This document shows, piece after piece, positions 24,869-34,238 of a stretch of 64,000 nt of DNA. The position numbers and the translations under genes were made by a program. The stretch is from Oscillospiraceae bacterium. GTDB taxonomy: Bacteria; Bacillota; Clostridia; Oscillospirales; Acutalibacteraceae. Position 1 is the stretch's first letter, and every line of letters begins with the position of its first letter. Under the pieces are notes generated by a model that saw nothing but the letters and a program-made list of their open reading frames with translations, ran no database searches and was not told the origin of the DNA. The DNA lies in contig SVQH01000013.1 in assembly GCA_015065425.1 (NCBI GenBank), forward strand, positions 4,929 through 68,928, given 5' to 3'.

Positions 24869-27070
24869 ATGAACGATAATATTTTTGAGGAAACGATAAC
24901 GGGCATAGTTGAAAATGTTGTTTTTCAGAATACCGTTAATTATTTCACTGTAATTGAACTAAATATGGAAGGCGAGATAGTTACCGCTGTCGGTACTCTT
25001 GCCGAAGTGGCTCCGGGCGAGGAGCTTCGGCTCAGCGGAGCATGGGGTTCGCATGAGGTTTTCGGAAGACAGTTCAAAATATCTTCATGTTCCCGCTCTT
25101 TGCCTGATACTACAGCAAAGCTTTACAGATATCTTTCATCAGGAGCCGTAAAAGGGATAGGTCCTAAAACGGCAATGAAAATAATCGAACGTTTCGGAGA
25201 AAAGAGCTTTGAGGTGCTTGAAAGCGATCCCGAAAAACTTGCCGTTATAAACGGAATATCGAAACAGAAGGCACTTGATATATCCAATGAATTCAACCGT
25301 CAGTATGCTATGAGAAAAATCGTGGCGGAGCTCGAAAATTACGGTATCACACCTTCTGAATGTACATCAATTTATAAATATTTCGGTGTTAATGCCGTAA
25401 AAATAATCAGGGAAAACCCCTATATTCTCTGCGGTAATGTGAACGGTTTCGGTTTTGAACGTGCAGAAAAGCTTGTATCTGATATGAAACTCAGCCCCGA
25501 TGCATCTTACAGAAATGCGGCAGGTGTGGTGCATATAATCAGACATAATCTTTCAAACGGTCATACCTGCATCCCACGAAGAAAAATAGCTCCACCTGCA
25601 AAAGCACTTCTCGGAATTGACAATGAAGAGTGTGAAGCCACTGTTGATATGCTCGTAAGGGAAAGACGGATAATTTCATCGGATATCAAAGGTGAAGAGT
25701 TTCTGTTTCTTCCCGATTTATATATAGCTGAAAATGCTATTGCAGACAGAATGAAAAGCATTCTCCGTTTTCCCCCATCGCAGATAATAGCTGTTGAAGA
25801 GGATATTGAAAGAATAGAAAACCAAAACGGAATACTTTTTGCACAGAAGCAAAAAGAAGCCATAATCACAGCCGCGACAAAAGGACTGCTCATTTTGACG
25901 GGCGGTCCCGGTACAGGTAAAACCACTACACTTAAAGGAATAATCGATATTTTTGAAAGAAAAAGAGTGGATGTTCTTCTGTGTGCACCTACAGGCAGAG
26001 CCGCAAAGAGAATGAGTGAGGTTACAGGCAGAGAAGCAAAGACCATACACAGACTTCTTGAGGTTGAATGGGACAATAATGACAAACCCGTATTCAGAAG
26101 GAATGCCGAAGACCCTCTTACCTGCGGTGCACTTATTATAGATGAAATGTCCATGGTGGATACGGAGCTTTTTTCCAGCCTTCTGGATGCACTGCCTATG
26201 GGCTGCAGGATAATTCTTGTGGGAGACTCCGACCAGCTCCCGTCTGTGGGACCTGGAAATGTGCTCAATGACCTTGTAGATTCGGGAATACTTCCTGTTG
26301 TGTGCTTGAGTGAAATTTTCCGTCAGGCTCAGAAAAGTCTCATAGTTATGAATGCTCACCGGATAATGTCGGGTGAATTGCCTGAACTCGGTGTTTCCGA
26401 TTCAGATTTCTTTTTTATGAACAGAGAGGATGTATTCTTTGCTTCCGACACGGTGCTTCAGCTTATAAGCAAAAGGCTTCCCGATGCTTACGGTGTGTCA
26501 CCCCTTGATGACATACAGATACTGTGTCCGTCAAGAAAAGGAGATCTCGGTACTGTCAATCTCAACAGAAGACTTCAGGCTGTGCTCAATCCTCCCGCAA
26601 GAAATAAAAACGAACTGCGTACCTCCGGCGGAAGGATTTTCCGTGAGGGCGACAAGGTAATGCAGATAAAAAATAATTATGATATCCCCTGGGAAAAAGG
26701 TGCAGAGCAAGGTGAGGGGATATTTAACGGCGACATAGGAATTCTGAAAAAAATAAATTATGCGGCAGGTGTCATGAAAATAGAATTTGATGACAGAGTT
26801 GCAAGCTATCCCTCAGATAATCTGTCTGAACTCGAACTTGCCTATGCAATTACCGTTCACAAAAGTCAGGGCAGTGAATATCCCGTTGTTATAATTCCTC
26901 TTCTTGATGTCCCTCCGCAGCTTTCTTACAGAAATCTGCTTTACACGGGTGTTACGAGAGCAAAAAAAATTCTCGTGGTGGTAGGTGTCAAAGAAAAGGT
27001 ATATCAGATGAGTGAAAACAACAGACAGAATAAAAGATATTCTGCATTAAAAGATTTTTTGTTGGTGTAA
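24869..27070 (+). CDS. recD2: RecD2-type ATP-dependent 5'-3' DNA helicase
   Basis: A 733-residue SF1B helicase not tied to RecBC. It has an N-terminal OB-like region, helix-hairpin-helix motifs (SSGAVKGIGPKTAMKI; VNGFGFERAEKL), Walker A GGPGTGKTTT, Walker B-like IIDEMSMVD, motif III GDSDQLPSVGPG, and C-terminal VHKSQGSEYP and TGVTRAKK. RecD2 is linked to mismatch repair and recombination. The start ATG at 24869 has no strong ribosome site; translation may be coupled to the mreB-like gene 10 bases upstream. The in-frame ATG at 24797 lies inside that gene and would add residues unlike the family. Confidence 0.93.
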   Translation: MNDNIFEETITGIVENVVFQNTVNYFTVIELNMEGEIVTAVGTLAEVAPGEELRLSGAWGSHEVFGRQFKISSCSRSLPDTTAKLYRYLSSGAVKGIGPKTAMKIIERFGEKSFEVLESDPEKLAVINGISKQKALDISNEFNRQYAMRKIVAELENYGITPSECTSIYKYFGVNAVKIIRENPYILCGNVNGFGFERAEKLVSDMKLSPDASYRNAAGVVHIIRHNLSNGHTCIPRRKIAPPAKALLGIDNEECEATVDMLVRERRIISSDIKGEEFLFLPDLYIAENAIADRMKSILRFPPSQIIAVEEDIERIENQNGILFAQKQKEAIITAATKGLLILTGGPGTGKTTTLKGIIDIFERKRVDVLLCAPTGRAAKRMSEVTGREAKTIHRLLEVEWDNNDKPVFRRNAEDPLTCGALIIDEMSMVDTELFSSLLDALPMGCRIILVGDSDQLPSVGPGNVLNDLVDSGILPVVCLSEIFRQAQKSLIVMNAHRIMSGELPELGVSDSDFFFMNREDVFFASDTVLQLISKRLPDAYGVSPLDDIQILCPSRKGDLGTVNLNRRLQAVLNPPARNKNELRTSGGRIFREGDKVMQIKNNYDIPWEKGAEQGEGIFNGDIGILKKINYAAGVMKIEFDDRVASYPSDNLSELELAYAITVHKSQGSEYPVVIIPLLDVPPQLSYRNLLYTGVTRAKKILVVVGVKEKVYQMSENNRQNKRYSALKDFLLV

Positions 27071-27075
27071 AATTA

Positions 27076-27104
27076 TTTACATTACTGCAAAATAATGTTA
27101 TAAT
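27076..27104 (+). promoter_or_regulatory. Promoter of valS
   Basis: TTTACA (27076-27081), 17 bases, TATAAT (27099-27104). The leader is only about 35 bases, too short for a T-box. Confidence 0.8.
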
Positions 27105-27145
27105 ATATCGGTTAATTTTTTATCTCCAAAAAAAGAGGTTATGAT

Positions 27146-29779
27146 ATGAGAAAAGAACTTGAAAAGCTCTACGATCCTAAAAATGTAGAGGACAGAATTT
27201 ATAAGTCATGGCTTGACGGAAAATATTTCCACGCAAAGTGCGAAGCGGACAAGCCTACATACACAATAGTTATTCCCCCGCCCAATATCACAGGTCAGCT
27301 TCACATGGGACATGCACTTGACAATACTCTTCAGGATATCCTTATCCGTTACAAGAGAATGGCAGGCTTTGATACCTTATGGCTTCCCGGTACGGACCAC
27401 GCATCTATCGCTACAGAAGCCAAGATAGTTGAAGCCATGAGAAAAGAGGGTATTACAAAAGAGGACCTCGGCAGAGAAGGTTTCCTTGAAAGAGCCTGGG
27501 AATGGAAAAAGCAGTACGGCGGCAGAATTGTTGACCAGCTTAAAAAGCTTGGTTCTTCCTGCGACTGGGACAGAGAGAGATTCACTCTTGATGAAGGCTG
27601 TAACAAGGCGGTTAAAGAAGTTTTTGTACGTCTTTATGAAAAAGGACTTATTTACCGTGGTGAAAGAATAGTTAACTGGTGTCCCGTTTGCCTTACTTCA
27701 ATTTCCGATGCAGAGGTTGAATATGAAGAACAGTCAGGACATTTCTGGCATCTTCGTTATCCTCTTAAAGACGGCACAGGTTATCTTGAACTTGCAACGA
27801 CCCGTCCGGAAACCATGCTCGGAGATACGGCAGTTGCGGTTCATCCCGATGATGAAAGATATAAGCATCTTGTAGGAAAAACTCTCATTCTACCCATACT
27901 TCACAGAGAGATTCCCATCGTTGCAGACGAATATGTTGAGATGGATTTCGGAACAGGCTGTGTAAAAATCACACCTGCACATGACCCCAATGACTTTGAA
28001 GTTGGTCTTCGTCATAATCTTCCCGTTATTGATACATTTACAGATGATGCTCATATTGCTGAAGGTTACGGTAAGTACAGCGGAATGGACAGAATCGAAG
28101 CAAGAAAAGCTATTGTTGCCGACCTCGAAGCTGAAGGTGCACTTATAAAAACAGAAAATTATTCTCACAATGTCGGCACCTGCTACAGATGTCATTCCAC
28201 CATTGAACCTAAGGTCTCAAAGCAGTGGTTTGTTAAGATGGAGCCCCTTGCAAAGCCTGCAATAGAAGCAGTAAGGAGCGGCGAAACAAAGTTTGTTCCC
28301 GAAAGATTTGATAAAATTTATTATCACTGGATGGAAAACATCAAAGACTGGTGTATTTCCAGACAGCTCTGGTGGGGACATAGAATTCCCGCCTGGTACT
28401 GTGCTGACTGCGGTGAGATAATAGTAGCAAAGGAAGAGCCTTCAAAGTGTTCAAAGTGCGGCAGTACAAATCTTTCTCAGGATCCCGATACTCTTGATAC
28501 ATGGTTCTCCTCAGCTCTCTGGCCCTTCTCAACTCTCGGCTGGCCCGAGAATACAGCCGAGCTTCAGCATTATTTCCCCACAAATACCCTTGTAACAGGT
28601 TATGATATAATTTTCTTCTGGGTTGCAAGAATGATATTCTCTTCCTGTGAACAGATGGGTAAAGCTCCCTTTGATACCGTTCTCATTCACGGACTTGTGC
28701 GTGATGCTCAGGGCAGAAAAATGTCAAAGTCCCTCGGTAACGGTATTGATCCCCTTGAAATTATTGATAAATACGGTGCAGATGCTCTGAGATTTACTCT
28801 TGCTACGGGTAACTCACCCGGAAACGATATGCGTTTCTCTGATGAAAAGGTTGAAGCATCAAGAAACTTTGCAAACAAACTCTGGAATGCCGCAAGATTT
28901 GTGCTTATGAATCTCGGTGAAGATGAAGAAGCCCCCCATATCCCTGAAAAACTTGCACTTGAAGATAAGTGGATTCTTACTAAGTTCAACACGGTTGTTA
29001 AGGAAGTTACCGATAATCTCGATAAATTTGAACTCGGTATTGCCGTTCAGAAGCTTTATGACTTTATCTGGGATGTTCTTTGTGACTGGTATATTGAAAT
29101 CTGTAAGATTCGTCTGTCTTCCGAAGATATTGAGCTTAAAAAGACAGCAAGAGCAGTTCTCGTATATGTTATGAGCAACACTCTTAAGCTTCTTCATCCC
29201 TTTATGCCTTTTATTACGGAAGAAATCTGGCAGACTCTTCCGCATGACGGCGAATCCATCATGGTATCTCCCTGGCCCGTATATGACGAAAACTATGTGT
29301 TCTCCAAAGATGAAGAGAATATGGAACATATTATGACGGCAGTAAGAGCTGTGAGAAACCGTCGTGCAGAAATGAATGTTCCCCCTTCAAAGAAAGCAAG
29401 ACTTGACATAGTTACTAAAGAGCAGGACCTTTTCTCGGACGGTGCAAAGTATTTCCAGAGACTGGCATCCGCTTCGGGTGTTGCCGTTTCCGATGATGAA
29501 AATGTATTTGAGCTTGACGGCAGCGTAAGTGTTGTTACGGATATAGCTACCATTTACCTTCCCATGGCAGAGCTTGTTGATTTTGAAGCTGAGAGAAAGC
29601 GTCTTAATAAAGAGCTTGAAGAGGTTGAAAAGAAGCTCAGCCAGATTAACGGAAAGCTGAGTAATCAGGGCTTCCTTGCAAAAGCTCCTGCAAATGTTAT
29701 TGAAGAGCAGAAGGTAAATCAGGCAAAACTCAGTGAAAAAGCAGAATTGCTTAAAGCAAGTATCGCAAAACTCGGTTGA
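27146..29779 (+). CDS. valS: Valine--tRNA ligase
   Basis: An 877-residue class I synthetase. Signature HIGH is seen as QLHMGHALD after PPNITG, and KMSKS as [12 protein letters not shown]1 editing domain lies between, with zinc-binding CxxC pairs (CADCGE ... CSKCGS). The C-terminal helical coiled-coil ([18 protein letters not shown]...) is the ValRS-specific tRNA clamp. Length is standard. Unlike pheST it has no T-box leader. It is followed 12 bases later by folC, a common arrangement in Firmicutes. Confidence 0.98.
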   Translation: MRKELEKLYDPKNVEDRIYKSWLDGKYFHAKCEADKPTYTIVIPPPNITGQLHMGHALDNTLQDILIRYKRMAGFDTLWLPGTDHASIATEAKIVEAMRKEGITKEDLGREGFLERAWEWKKQYGGRIVDQLKKLGSSCDWDRERFTLDEGCNKAVKEVFVRLYEKGLIYRGERIVNWCPVCLTSISDAEVEYEEQSGHFWHLRYPLKDGTGYLELATTRPETMLGDTAVAVHPDDERYKHLVGKTLILPILHREIPIVADEYVEMDFGTGCVKITPAHDPNDFEVGLRHNLPVIDTFTDDAHIAEGYGKYSGMDRIEARKAIVADLEAEGALIKTENYSHNVGTCYRCHSTIEPKVSKQWFVKMEPLAKPAIEAVRSGETKFVPERFDKIYYHWMENIKDWCISRQLWWGHRIPAWYCADCGEIIVAKEEPSKCSKCGSTNLSQDPDTLDTWFSSALWPFSTLGWPENTAELQHYFPTNTLVTGYDIIFFWVARMIFSSCEQMGKAPFDTVLIHGLVRDAQGRKMSKSLGNGIDPLEIIDKYGADALRFTLATGNSPGNDMRFSDEKVEASRNFANKLWNAARFVLMNLGEDEEAPHIPEKLALEDKWILTKFNTVVKEVTDNLDKFELGIAVQKLYDFIWDVLCDWYIEICKIRLSSEDIELKKTARAVLVYVMSNTLKLLHPFMPFITEEIWQTLPHDGESIMVSPWPVYDENYVFSKDEENMEHIMTAVRAVRNRRAEMNVPPSKKARLDIVTKEQDLFSDGAKYFQRLASASGVAVSDDENVFELDGSVSVVTDIATIYLPMAELVDFEAERKRLNKELEEVEKKLSQINGKLSNQGFLAKAPANVIEEQKVNQAKLSEKAELLKASIAKLG

Positions 29780-29791
29780 CGGAGGTTGATT

Positions 29792-31120
29792 ATGACTTCT
29801 TCTGAAGCCGTGGAATATTACCACTCTCTTGAAAAATTCGGGATAATGCCGGGACTTGAAAGAATAAATATTCTTTGTGAAAGGCTCGGCTCACCCCATA
29901 AAAAACTTAAATTTGTCCATGTTGCAGGTACAAACGGAAAGGGAAGTACCTGCACGGCACTTGCCTCAGTGTTGACCGAGGCAGGGTATAAAACAGGACT
30001 TTATACCTCCCCTTATGTAATTGATTTCCGAGAGAGAATTCAGCTTGATATGAACATGATATCTCCCGCGGAGCTTGCAGAAGTGACTGAAAAGGTCAGT
30101 GCTGTAATCAATGAACTCTCCGAAGAGGGTATAAAGATAACCGAGTTTGAAGCCGTCACTTCTGCCGCTTTTACATATTATGCCGAAAAAAACTGTGATA
30201 TAGTCGTTCTTGAAACAGGACTCGGCGGACGGTTTGATGCAACAAATATCATACCTTCTCCGCTTTGCAGCATAATAACCTCAGTTTCTCTTGACCATGT
30301 AAATGTGCTGGGAAGTACGCTTGAGAAAATTGCTTATGAAAAATGCGGCATAATCAAAAATGGCTGTCCCGTTGTAACAGGTTGTGAACAGCCTCCACAG
30401 GTACACATAACAATAAAAGAGTGTGCAGAAAGAAAAAATGCTCAGCTTATTCTTGCCGATGCTTCCCGTGTGTTTACAGCTGTCTCGGAAAATATCACGG
30501 GAACAGAGGTTGTTTGTAAAGACGGTACATTCCTTGTTCCATGGACAGGCTCTCATCAGCTCAATAACATGGCACTTGTGCTGTCAGCGGTGGAAGTTCT
30601 CAGAGACGAAGGCTTCAGAATTTCATCGGATGCTTTTTGCAATGGAATTTCCAAGGCAAGAATACCTGCAAGAACAGAGATAATTTCCCGTTTACCTCTC
30701 GTTATTCTTGACGGTTCGCACAATGACGGTTCCACAAAAGCACTTGCCGACGTTATAAAAAAATATCTTCACGGTAAAAAAATTCTTGCCGTTATGGGAA
30801 TGATGGCAGATAAAGATTGCCGTACTGTCCTTTCAAATCTTATACCGCTCTTTTCAAAAGTTATTACTGTAAGACCCTCAAATCCGAGAAGTATGGCTCC
30901 GGATGAACTTGCCGCCATTGCGGAAAGTTTTTTTGTGAAAGCTGTTTCCTGTGAGGCTCCTTCTGACGGTATAAGAGTTGCTTTTGCAGAAATCTCTGAT
31001 TTCGATGCTCTCGTTGTCTGCGGTTCACTGTATCTTGCAGGCGATGTAAGAAAAACGCTTTATGAGATTTTTAATAAAAACGAAATTATAGGAGGAAAAT
31101 GTTATGCCGATGAAAGTTGA
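29792..31120 (+). CDS. folC: Folylpolyglutamate synthase / dihydrofolate synthase
   Basis: A 442-residue Mur-ligase-family enzyme that adds glutamate to folates and may also make dihydrofolate. The P-loop is GTNGKGSTC near residue 48; TSPYVIDFRERIQLD is a family signature. The central YEKCGII segment and the C-terminal ILDGSHNDGS segment complete the ligase. The ATG at 29792 is used because GGAGG lies 6 bases before it; a TTG two codons earlier is too close. It overlaps the next gene by 17 bases. Confidence 0.95.
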   Translation: MTSSEAVEYYHSLEKFGIMPGLERINILCERLGSPHKKLKFVHVAGTNGKGSTCTALASVLTEAGYKTGLYTSPYVIDFRERIQLDMNMISPAELAEVTEKVSAVINELSEEGIKITEFEAVTSAAFTYYAEKNCDIVVLETGLGGRFDATNIIPSPLCSIITSVSLDHVNVLGSTLEKIAYEKCGIIKNGCPVVTGCEQPPQVHITIKECAERKNAQLILADASRVFTAVSENITGTEVVCKDGTFLVPWTGSHQLNNMALVLSAVEVLRDEGFRISSDAFCNGISKARIPARTEIISRLPLVILDGSHNDGSTKALADVIKKYLHGKKILAVMGMMADKDCRTVLSNLIPLFSKVITVRPSNPRSMAPDELAAIAESFFVKAVSCEAPSDGIRVAFAEISDFDALVVCGSLYLAGDVRKTLYEIFNKNEIIGGKCYADES

Positions 31121-32654
31121 AGCCGCTATAGTTACGCAAAAAAGACCTTCAGCTGTTTTTAATAATGACAGTATTAACCTTAACGGTAAGATATTTGACC
31201 GCGAAGTTATTAAAAACGGCTATAAGGGTTCAGGTGTGCTCAGCGGAGATGTTTATTTTGCACTGACATCTTCAGAAATTGAAGGTTTCGCCGATGCGGC
31301 TGTAACTGCTTTTAATGAACAGTCAGAAAACTTCAGAACGCTGCCTCCCGAAAAGGTACTGCAGGATTATTTCAGCATGTGCACAGATGCTCTCAGACAG
31401 ACTTCTCATGCCGATGCTAAACTCAGTGCCCTTTGTTTATATGCTTCGGGCAGAACTGTTGCAGTTGCCTTAAACGGTGTAATGAAACTTTACAGCCTTA
31501 CAGACTCAGGTTGCACTGCTGTCGCTTCAGATAACAGTTTATCTGACGAGGTAAAGTCCTGTACTTTCCCCGATGTGGCAGCAGGCGATATCTTCATCAT
31601 GGTAAGCCCCGGTGTTTCAGCGGCTCTTTCCGATAAGGATATCAATGATATATGTAAGGTTTCCGATGGCTCTGTAAAGAGAATTGCAAACCTTATTTCA
31701 AAAGTAGCCCTGTCAAAGGCAGGAAGCGATGCAATAAGTGTAATTGCCGTAAATATTGTTGATATTGATGTTGATTCCAAGGGTGATGCATCAGGCTTTA
31801 CTCCTGTTTTTCCGGAAGAAAAAACGGAAGAAAAAGCAGTAAATACAGCAGATTCTGTTGATGTTGAAGATAAAGAGTCTGTTAAAGAAGTCAGTGAAGA
31901 TGATATTTTTACAGCAGCTGATGAAGAAAATATTGATGTTCCCGTAGTTACGGTACCCTTTGAAAAAGACGGCGATAATTATACGGAATCTCTTGAAAAT
32001 AACGCAGAAGATGCAGAAATTGAGACTGTTGATGAAATTTCTCAGGAGGATGAGTCCGACATTGAAGAAGATAAAAAGTCCAAAGCATCCGGAACAAGAG
32101 GAAAACTGCTTATTGCTCTCGGTGCCATAGTCGCTTTGTCCCTTATTCTCTTTGTCATCGTTTTTGCAGTAAGAGGCTTCGGCAACCGTGAAGAGACCAC
32201 AACTGATGTTGACGAGACCACCACACTGTCAGAAGAGATTACTTCCGAAGAGACTACCGACGAAGAAACCACAGAGGAAGAGACTACTGAGGAAGAAACC
32301 TCAGAAGAAGCAACTGATGAAGAGAGAACTACAGCTGAAAGAGCTACCTCAGAGGAAAGAACCACAGCGAGACCTTCAGAAAACACTACTGCAGCTCCCG
32401 AAACCACGGCAGCTCCCGAGGAAACTACAGCAGCTTCCGAAGATACCACTGCCGCTAATGAAGACACAACTGCAGCTGCCGAAGAGACAGATCCGACGGA
32501 GAATACTGAAGCTACAGAAGCTCCGGAGACTTCTGAAACTCCTGAGGCTTCCGAAGCTCCTGAACCTGCTCCCTCCGAAAACGCAGGTGATACAGGTAGT
32601 GAACCCTCCGGAAATGAAGAGCCTGCTGTTGTAAGTGAGACAGCAGAAGTTTAA
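31104..32654 (+). CDS. Membrane protein with degenerate PP2C-like domain and Thr/Glu-rich tail
   Basis: A 516-residue protein. Residues 1-225 follow the PP2C phosphatase fold in order: NNDSI near the start, a VYFALTSSEIEGFADAA segment where VADGMGG should stand, GRTVAVALNGVMKLYS in place of the vGDSraY strand, GDIFIMVSPGV in place of LLCSDGL, and SDAISVIAVN for the DNiTvivv end. All metal-binding Asp positions are lost, so it should be catalytically inactive. An acidic linker, one membrane helix (about 332-354) and a 160-residue Thr/Glu/Ala/Pro-rich tail follow. It may sense or bind a phosphoprotein inside and present a disordered stalk outside; that role is inference. The gene overlaps folC. 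Confidence 0.75.
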   Translation: MPMKVEAAIVTQKRPSAVFNNDSINLNGKIFDREVIKNGYKGSGVLSGDVYFALTSSEIEGFADAAVTAFNEQSENFRTLPPEKVLQDYFSMCTDALRQTSHADAKLSALCLYASGRTVAVALNGVMKLYSLTDSGCTAVASDNSLSDEVKSCTFPDVAAGDIFIMVSPGVSAALSDKDINDICKVSDGSVKRIANLISKVALSKAGSDAISVIAVNIVDIDVDSKGDASGFTPVFPEEKTEEKAVNTADSVDVEDKESVKEVSEDDIFTAADEENIDVPVVTVPFEKDGDNYTESLENNAEDAEIETVDEISQEDESDIEEDKKSKASGTRGKLLIALGAIVALSLILFVIVFAVRGFGNREETTTDVDETTTLSEEITSEETTDEETTEEETTEEETSEEATDEERTTAERATSEERTTARPSENTTAAPETTAAPEETTAASEDTTAANEDTTAAAEETDPTENTEATEAPETSETPEASEAPEPAPSENAGDTGSEPSGNEEPAVVSETAEV

Positions 32655-32719
32655 CATAAATTTAATATATTATGGTCATGTTGCTTATTAAAAACCTTTT
32701 TTAATGTGCAAAAGAAACA

Positions 32720-32748
32720 TTGCATTATTCTGTGATATGTGATATAAT
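32720..32748 (+). promoter_or_regulatory. Promoter of the 59-residue gene
   Basis: TTGCAT (32720-32725), 17 bases, TATAAT (32743-32748) with TGTGA directly upstream (extended -10). Confidence 0.8.
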
Positions 32749-32809
32749 TGCTATGTAGAAATATATCTTGAAGAAAGGAGAAAGTAAGCCTGCGGCTGAA
32801 AGATTTTAT

Positions 32810-32989
32810 ATGGACGGAATTTCATTAGACGGCATCATGGATATGCTGCAACCCATTCTTCCCATGCTTTCCTATTTTGTCAATATGCTTACAAAACTTT
32901 TTGAAGTATTCACTTCATATCTCGGTTTTAATGTGACTCTTCCCGAGGATACAACAGGAGAAGGAAATTCAGCAGACATAACGGAGTAA
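32810..32989 (+). CDS. Small hydrophobic/amphipathic protein, function unknown
   Basis: A 59-residue product (MDGISLDGIMDMLQPILPML...) with a hydrophobic core of about 35 residues and an acidic, Thr-containing C-terminus. No known family is recognised. A strong promoter upstream and two terminators downstream make it a complete single-gene unit. The start is uncertain: a good AAAGGAG lies at about 32774-32780, 30 bases before this ATG, while the in-frame TTG at 32768 lies before it. The protein may associate with the membrane or oligomerise. Confidence 0.5.
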   Translation: MDGISLDGIMDMLQPILPMLSYFVNMLTKLFEVFTSYLGFNVTLPEDTTGEGNSADITE

Positions 32990-33002
32990 GTTCAGAACTT
33001 CA

Positions 33003-33036
33003 GGGGATGCTTATCTGCATCCCCGTTCTTTTTTAA
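33003..33036 (+). terminator. Terminator of the 59-residue gene
   Basis: Perfect 8-bp stem GGGGATGC / GCATCCCC with a 6-base loop and a T-run. Confidence 0.92.
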
Positions 33037-33050
33037 TAAAATTAATAATT

Positions 33051-33080
33051 AAGGGCAATAAACAGTTGCCCTTTTTTTTT
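33051..33080 (+). terminator. Second terminator, overlapping the ruvC promoter
   Basis: AAGGGCAA / TTGCCCTT stem followed by eight or more T. The 3' arm also contains the TTGCCC -35 box of ruvC. Confidence 0.85.
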
Positions 33081-33094
33081 ATCTGTGATATAAT
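33066..33094 (+). promoter_or_regulatory. Promoter of the ruvC operon
   Basis: TTGCCC (33066-33071), 17 bases, TATAAT (33089-33094) with TGTGA upstream. No other strong promoter was found before clpE, so this may drive much of the 13-gene run. Confidence 0.75.
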
Positions 33095-33125
33095 ATTATG
33101 AATTATAAGGTAAAGTGGTGAACAG

Positions 33126-33614
33126 ATGGTTATTCTCGGAATTGACCCCGGTTATGCAATAGTCGGCTTCGGTGTCATAAGGTATGAAAAAAACAGATTT
33201 ACTGTTCTTGATTTCGGTGCGATAACTACACCTGCAGGTATGGATTTCCCTGACAGACTTAAGTGCATTTATGAGGATATTACCTATCTGTTCAATAAAT
33301 ATAAACCCGATGCCATGGCTGTTGAAAAACTGTTTTTTAATACGAATAAAAAAACAGCCGTGGATGTCGCTCAGGCAAGAGGTGTGATTCTTCTTGCCGC
33401 GAAAATGAACGGTGCCGAATGCTTTGAATATACACCTCTTCAGGTAAAACAAAGTGTGGTAGGCTACGGCAGGGCGGAAAAAAAGCAGGTGCAGGAGATG
33501 ACAAAACAGCTGCTTAACTTAAGTGCCGTTCCCAAACCCGATGACACTGCCGATGCACTCGCTATGGCAATCTGCCATGCCCATTGCAGCGGGTCACATT
33601 ATCTTTGTATATAA
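33126..33614 (+). CDS. ruvC: Holliday junction endonuclease RuvC
   Basis: A 162-residue RNase H-fold resolvase. The four catalytic acids appear in order: Asp7 in GIDPGYA, Glu in VEKLFF, and the Asp pair in [10 protein letters not shown] near the C-terminus. It cuts Holliday junctions held by RuvAB. The length is standard. First gene of the ruvCAB set, with ruvA 12 bases later; the GTG-rich AAAGTGGTGAAC sequence acts as ribosome site. Confidence 0.97.
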   Translation: MVILGIDPGYAIVGFGVIRYEKNRFTVLDFGAITTPAGMDFPDRLKCIYEDITYLFNKYKPDAMAVEKLFFNTNKKTAVDVAQARGVILLAAKMNGAECFEYTPLQVKQSVVGYGRAEKKQVQEMTKQLLNLSAVPKPDDTADALAMAICHAHCSGSHYLCI

Positions 33615-33626
33615 CAGGAGAAATTT

Positions 33627-34232
33627 ATGTTTTACAGTCTTACAGGAAAAATAGTATATTCCGATATCAATGCAGTTGCCGTTGAATGTGCAGGTATTGC
33701 ATTTGATGTTACCACATCTGTAAATACTCTTATGAAACTGGGCAATATCGGAGATACTGCAACTGTATACACACATCTTGCCGTAAGGGAAGACGGAGCT
33801 GAGCTTTTCGGTTTTGCCGACAGGGAAGAGCTTTCATATTTCAGAATGCTTATAAGTGTTTCAGGTGTCGGTCCCAAAGCCGCAGTTGCCATTCTTTCTG
33901 TTCTTACACCTGAAATGCTCGCTCTCAGTATTACTGCAGGCGATATCAAAAGCATAACCCGTGCACAAGGCGTCGGACCGAAGATAGCTCAGCGTATAAT
34001 AATTGAACTTAAGGACAAGATTTCCAAGCTTGTACCTGATAAAGTAAGTGCAGGAAATATATCTTCTGCTGCTTCTGTTCTTAAAGGCACAAACAGTGAC
34101 GAGGCTGTAAATGCACTTATGGCACTCGGTTATACTCATTCGGAAGCCGCAAATGCCGTTTCTTCGCTGGATAGTTCGCTTGGTGTTGAAGAAATAATAA
34201 AACAGGCACTCAGAAATCTTGCAAGGAGATAA
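33627..34232 (+). CDS. ruvA: Holliday junction DNA helicase subunit RuvA
   Basis: A 201-residue protein that binds four-way junctions and loads RuvB. Domain I is an OB fold (MFYSLTGKIVYS...), domain II has two helix-hairpin-helix motifs (VSGVGPKAAVAIL, AQGVGPKIAQRII), and domain III (DEAVNALMALGYTHSEAANAV) contacts RuvB. Length typical. ruvB begins 6 bases after the stop. Confidence 0.97.
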   Translation: MFYSLTGKIVYSDINAVAVECAGIAFDVTTSVNTLMKLGNIGDTATVYTHLAVREDGAELFGFADREELSYFRMLISVSGVGPKAAVAILSVLTPEMLALSITAGDIKSITRAQGVGPKIAQRIIIELKDKISKLVPDKVSAGNISSAASVLKGTNSDEAVNALMALGYTHSEAANAVSSLDSSLGVEEIIKQALRNLARR

Positions 34233-34238
34233 CAGATT

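Noticed and set aside
25561..26268. Open frame of 235 codons on the minus strand within recD2
   Set aside because: Ser/Ile-rich shadow of a conserved helicase; no start signal or family likeness.
27105..27145. T-box leader for valS
   Set aside because: The leader is under 45 bases and lacks the T-box sequence.
32042..32467. Ser/Val-rich open frame antisense to the Thr/Glu-rich tail
   Set aside because: The repeat-like composition is the reverse image of GAA/ACT-type codons of the real gene.
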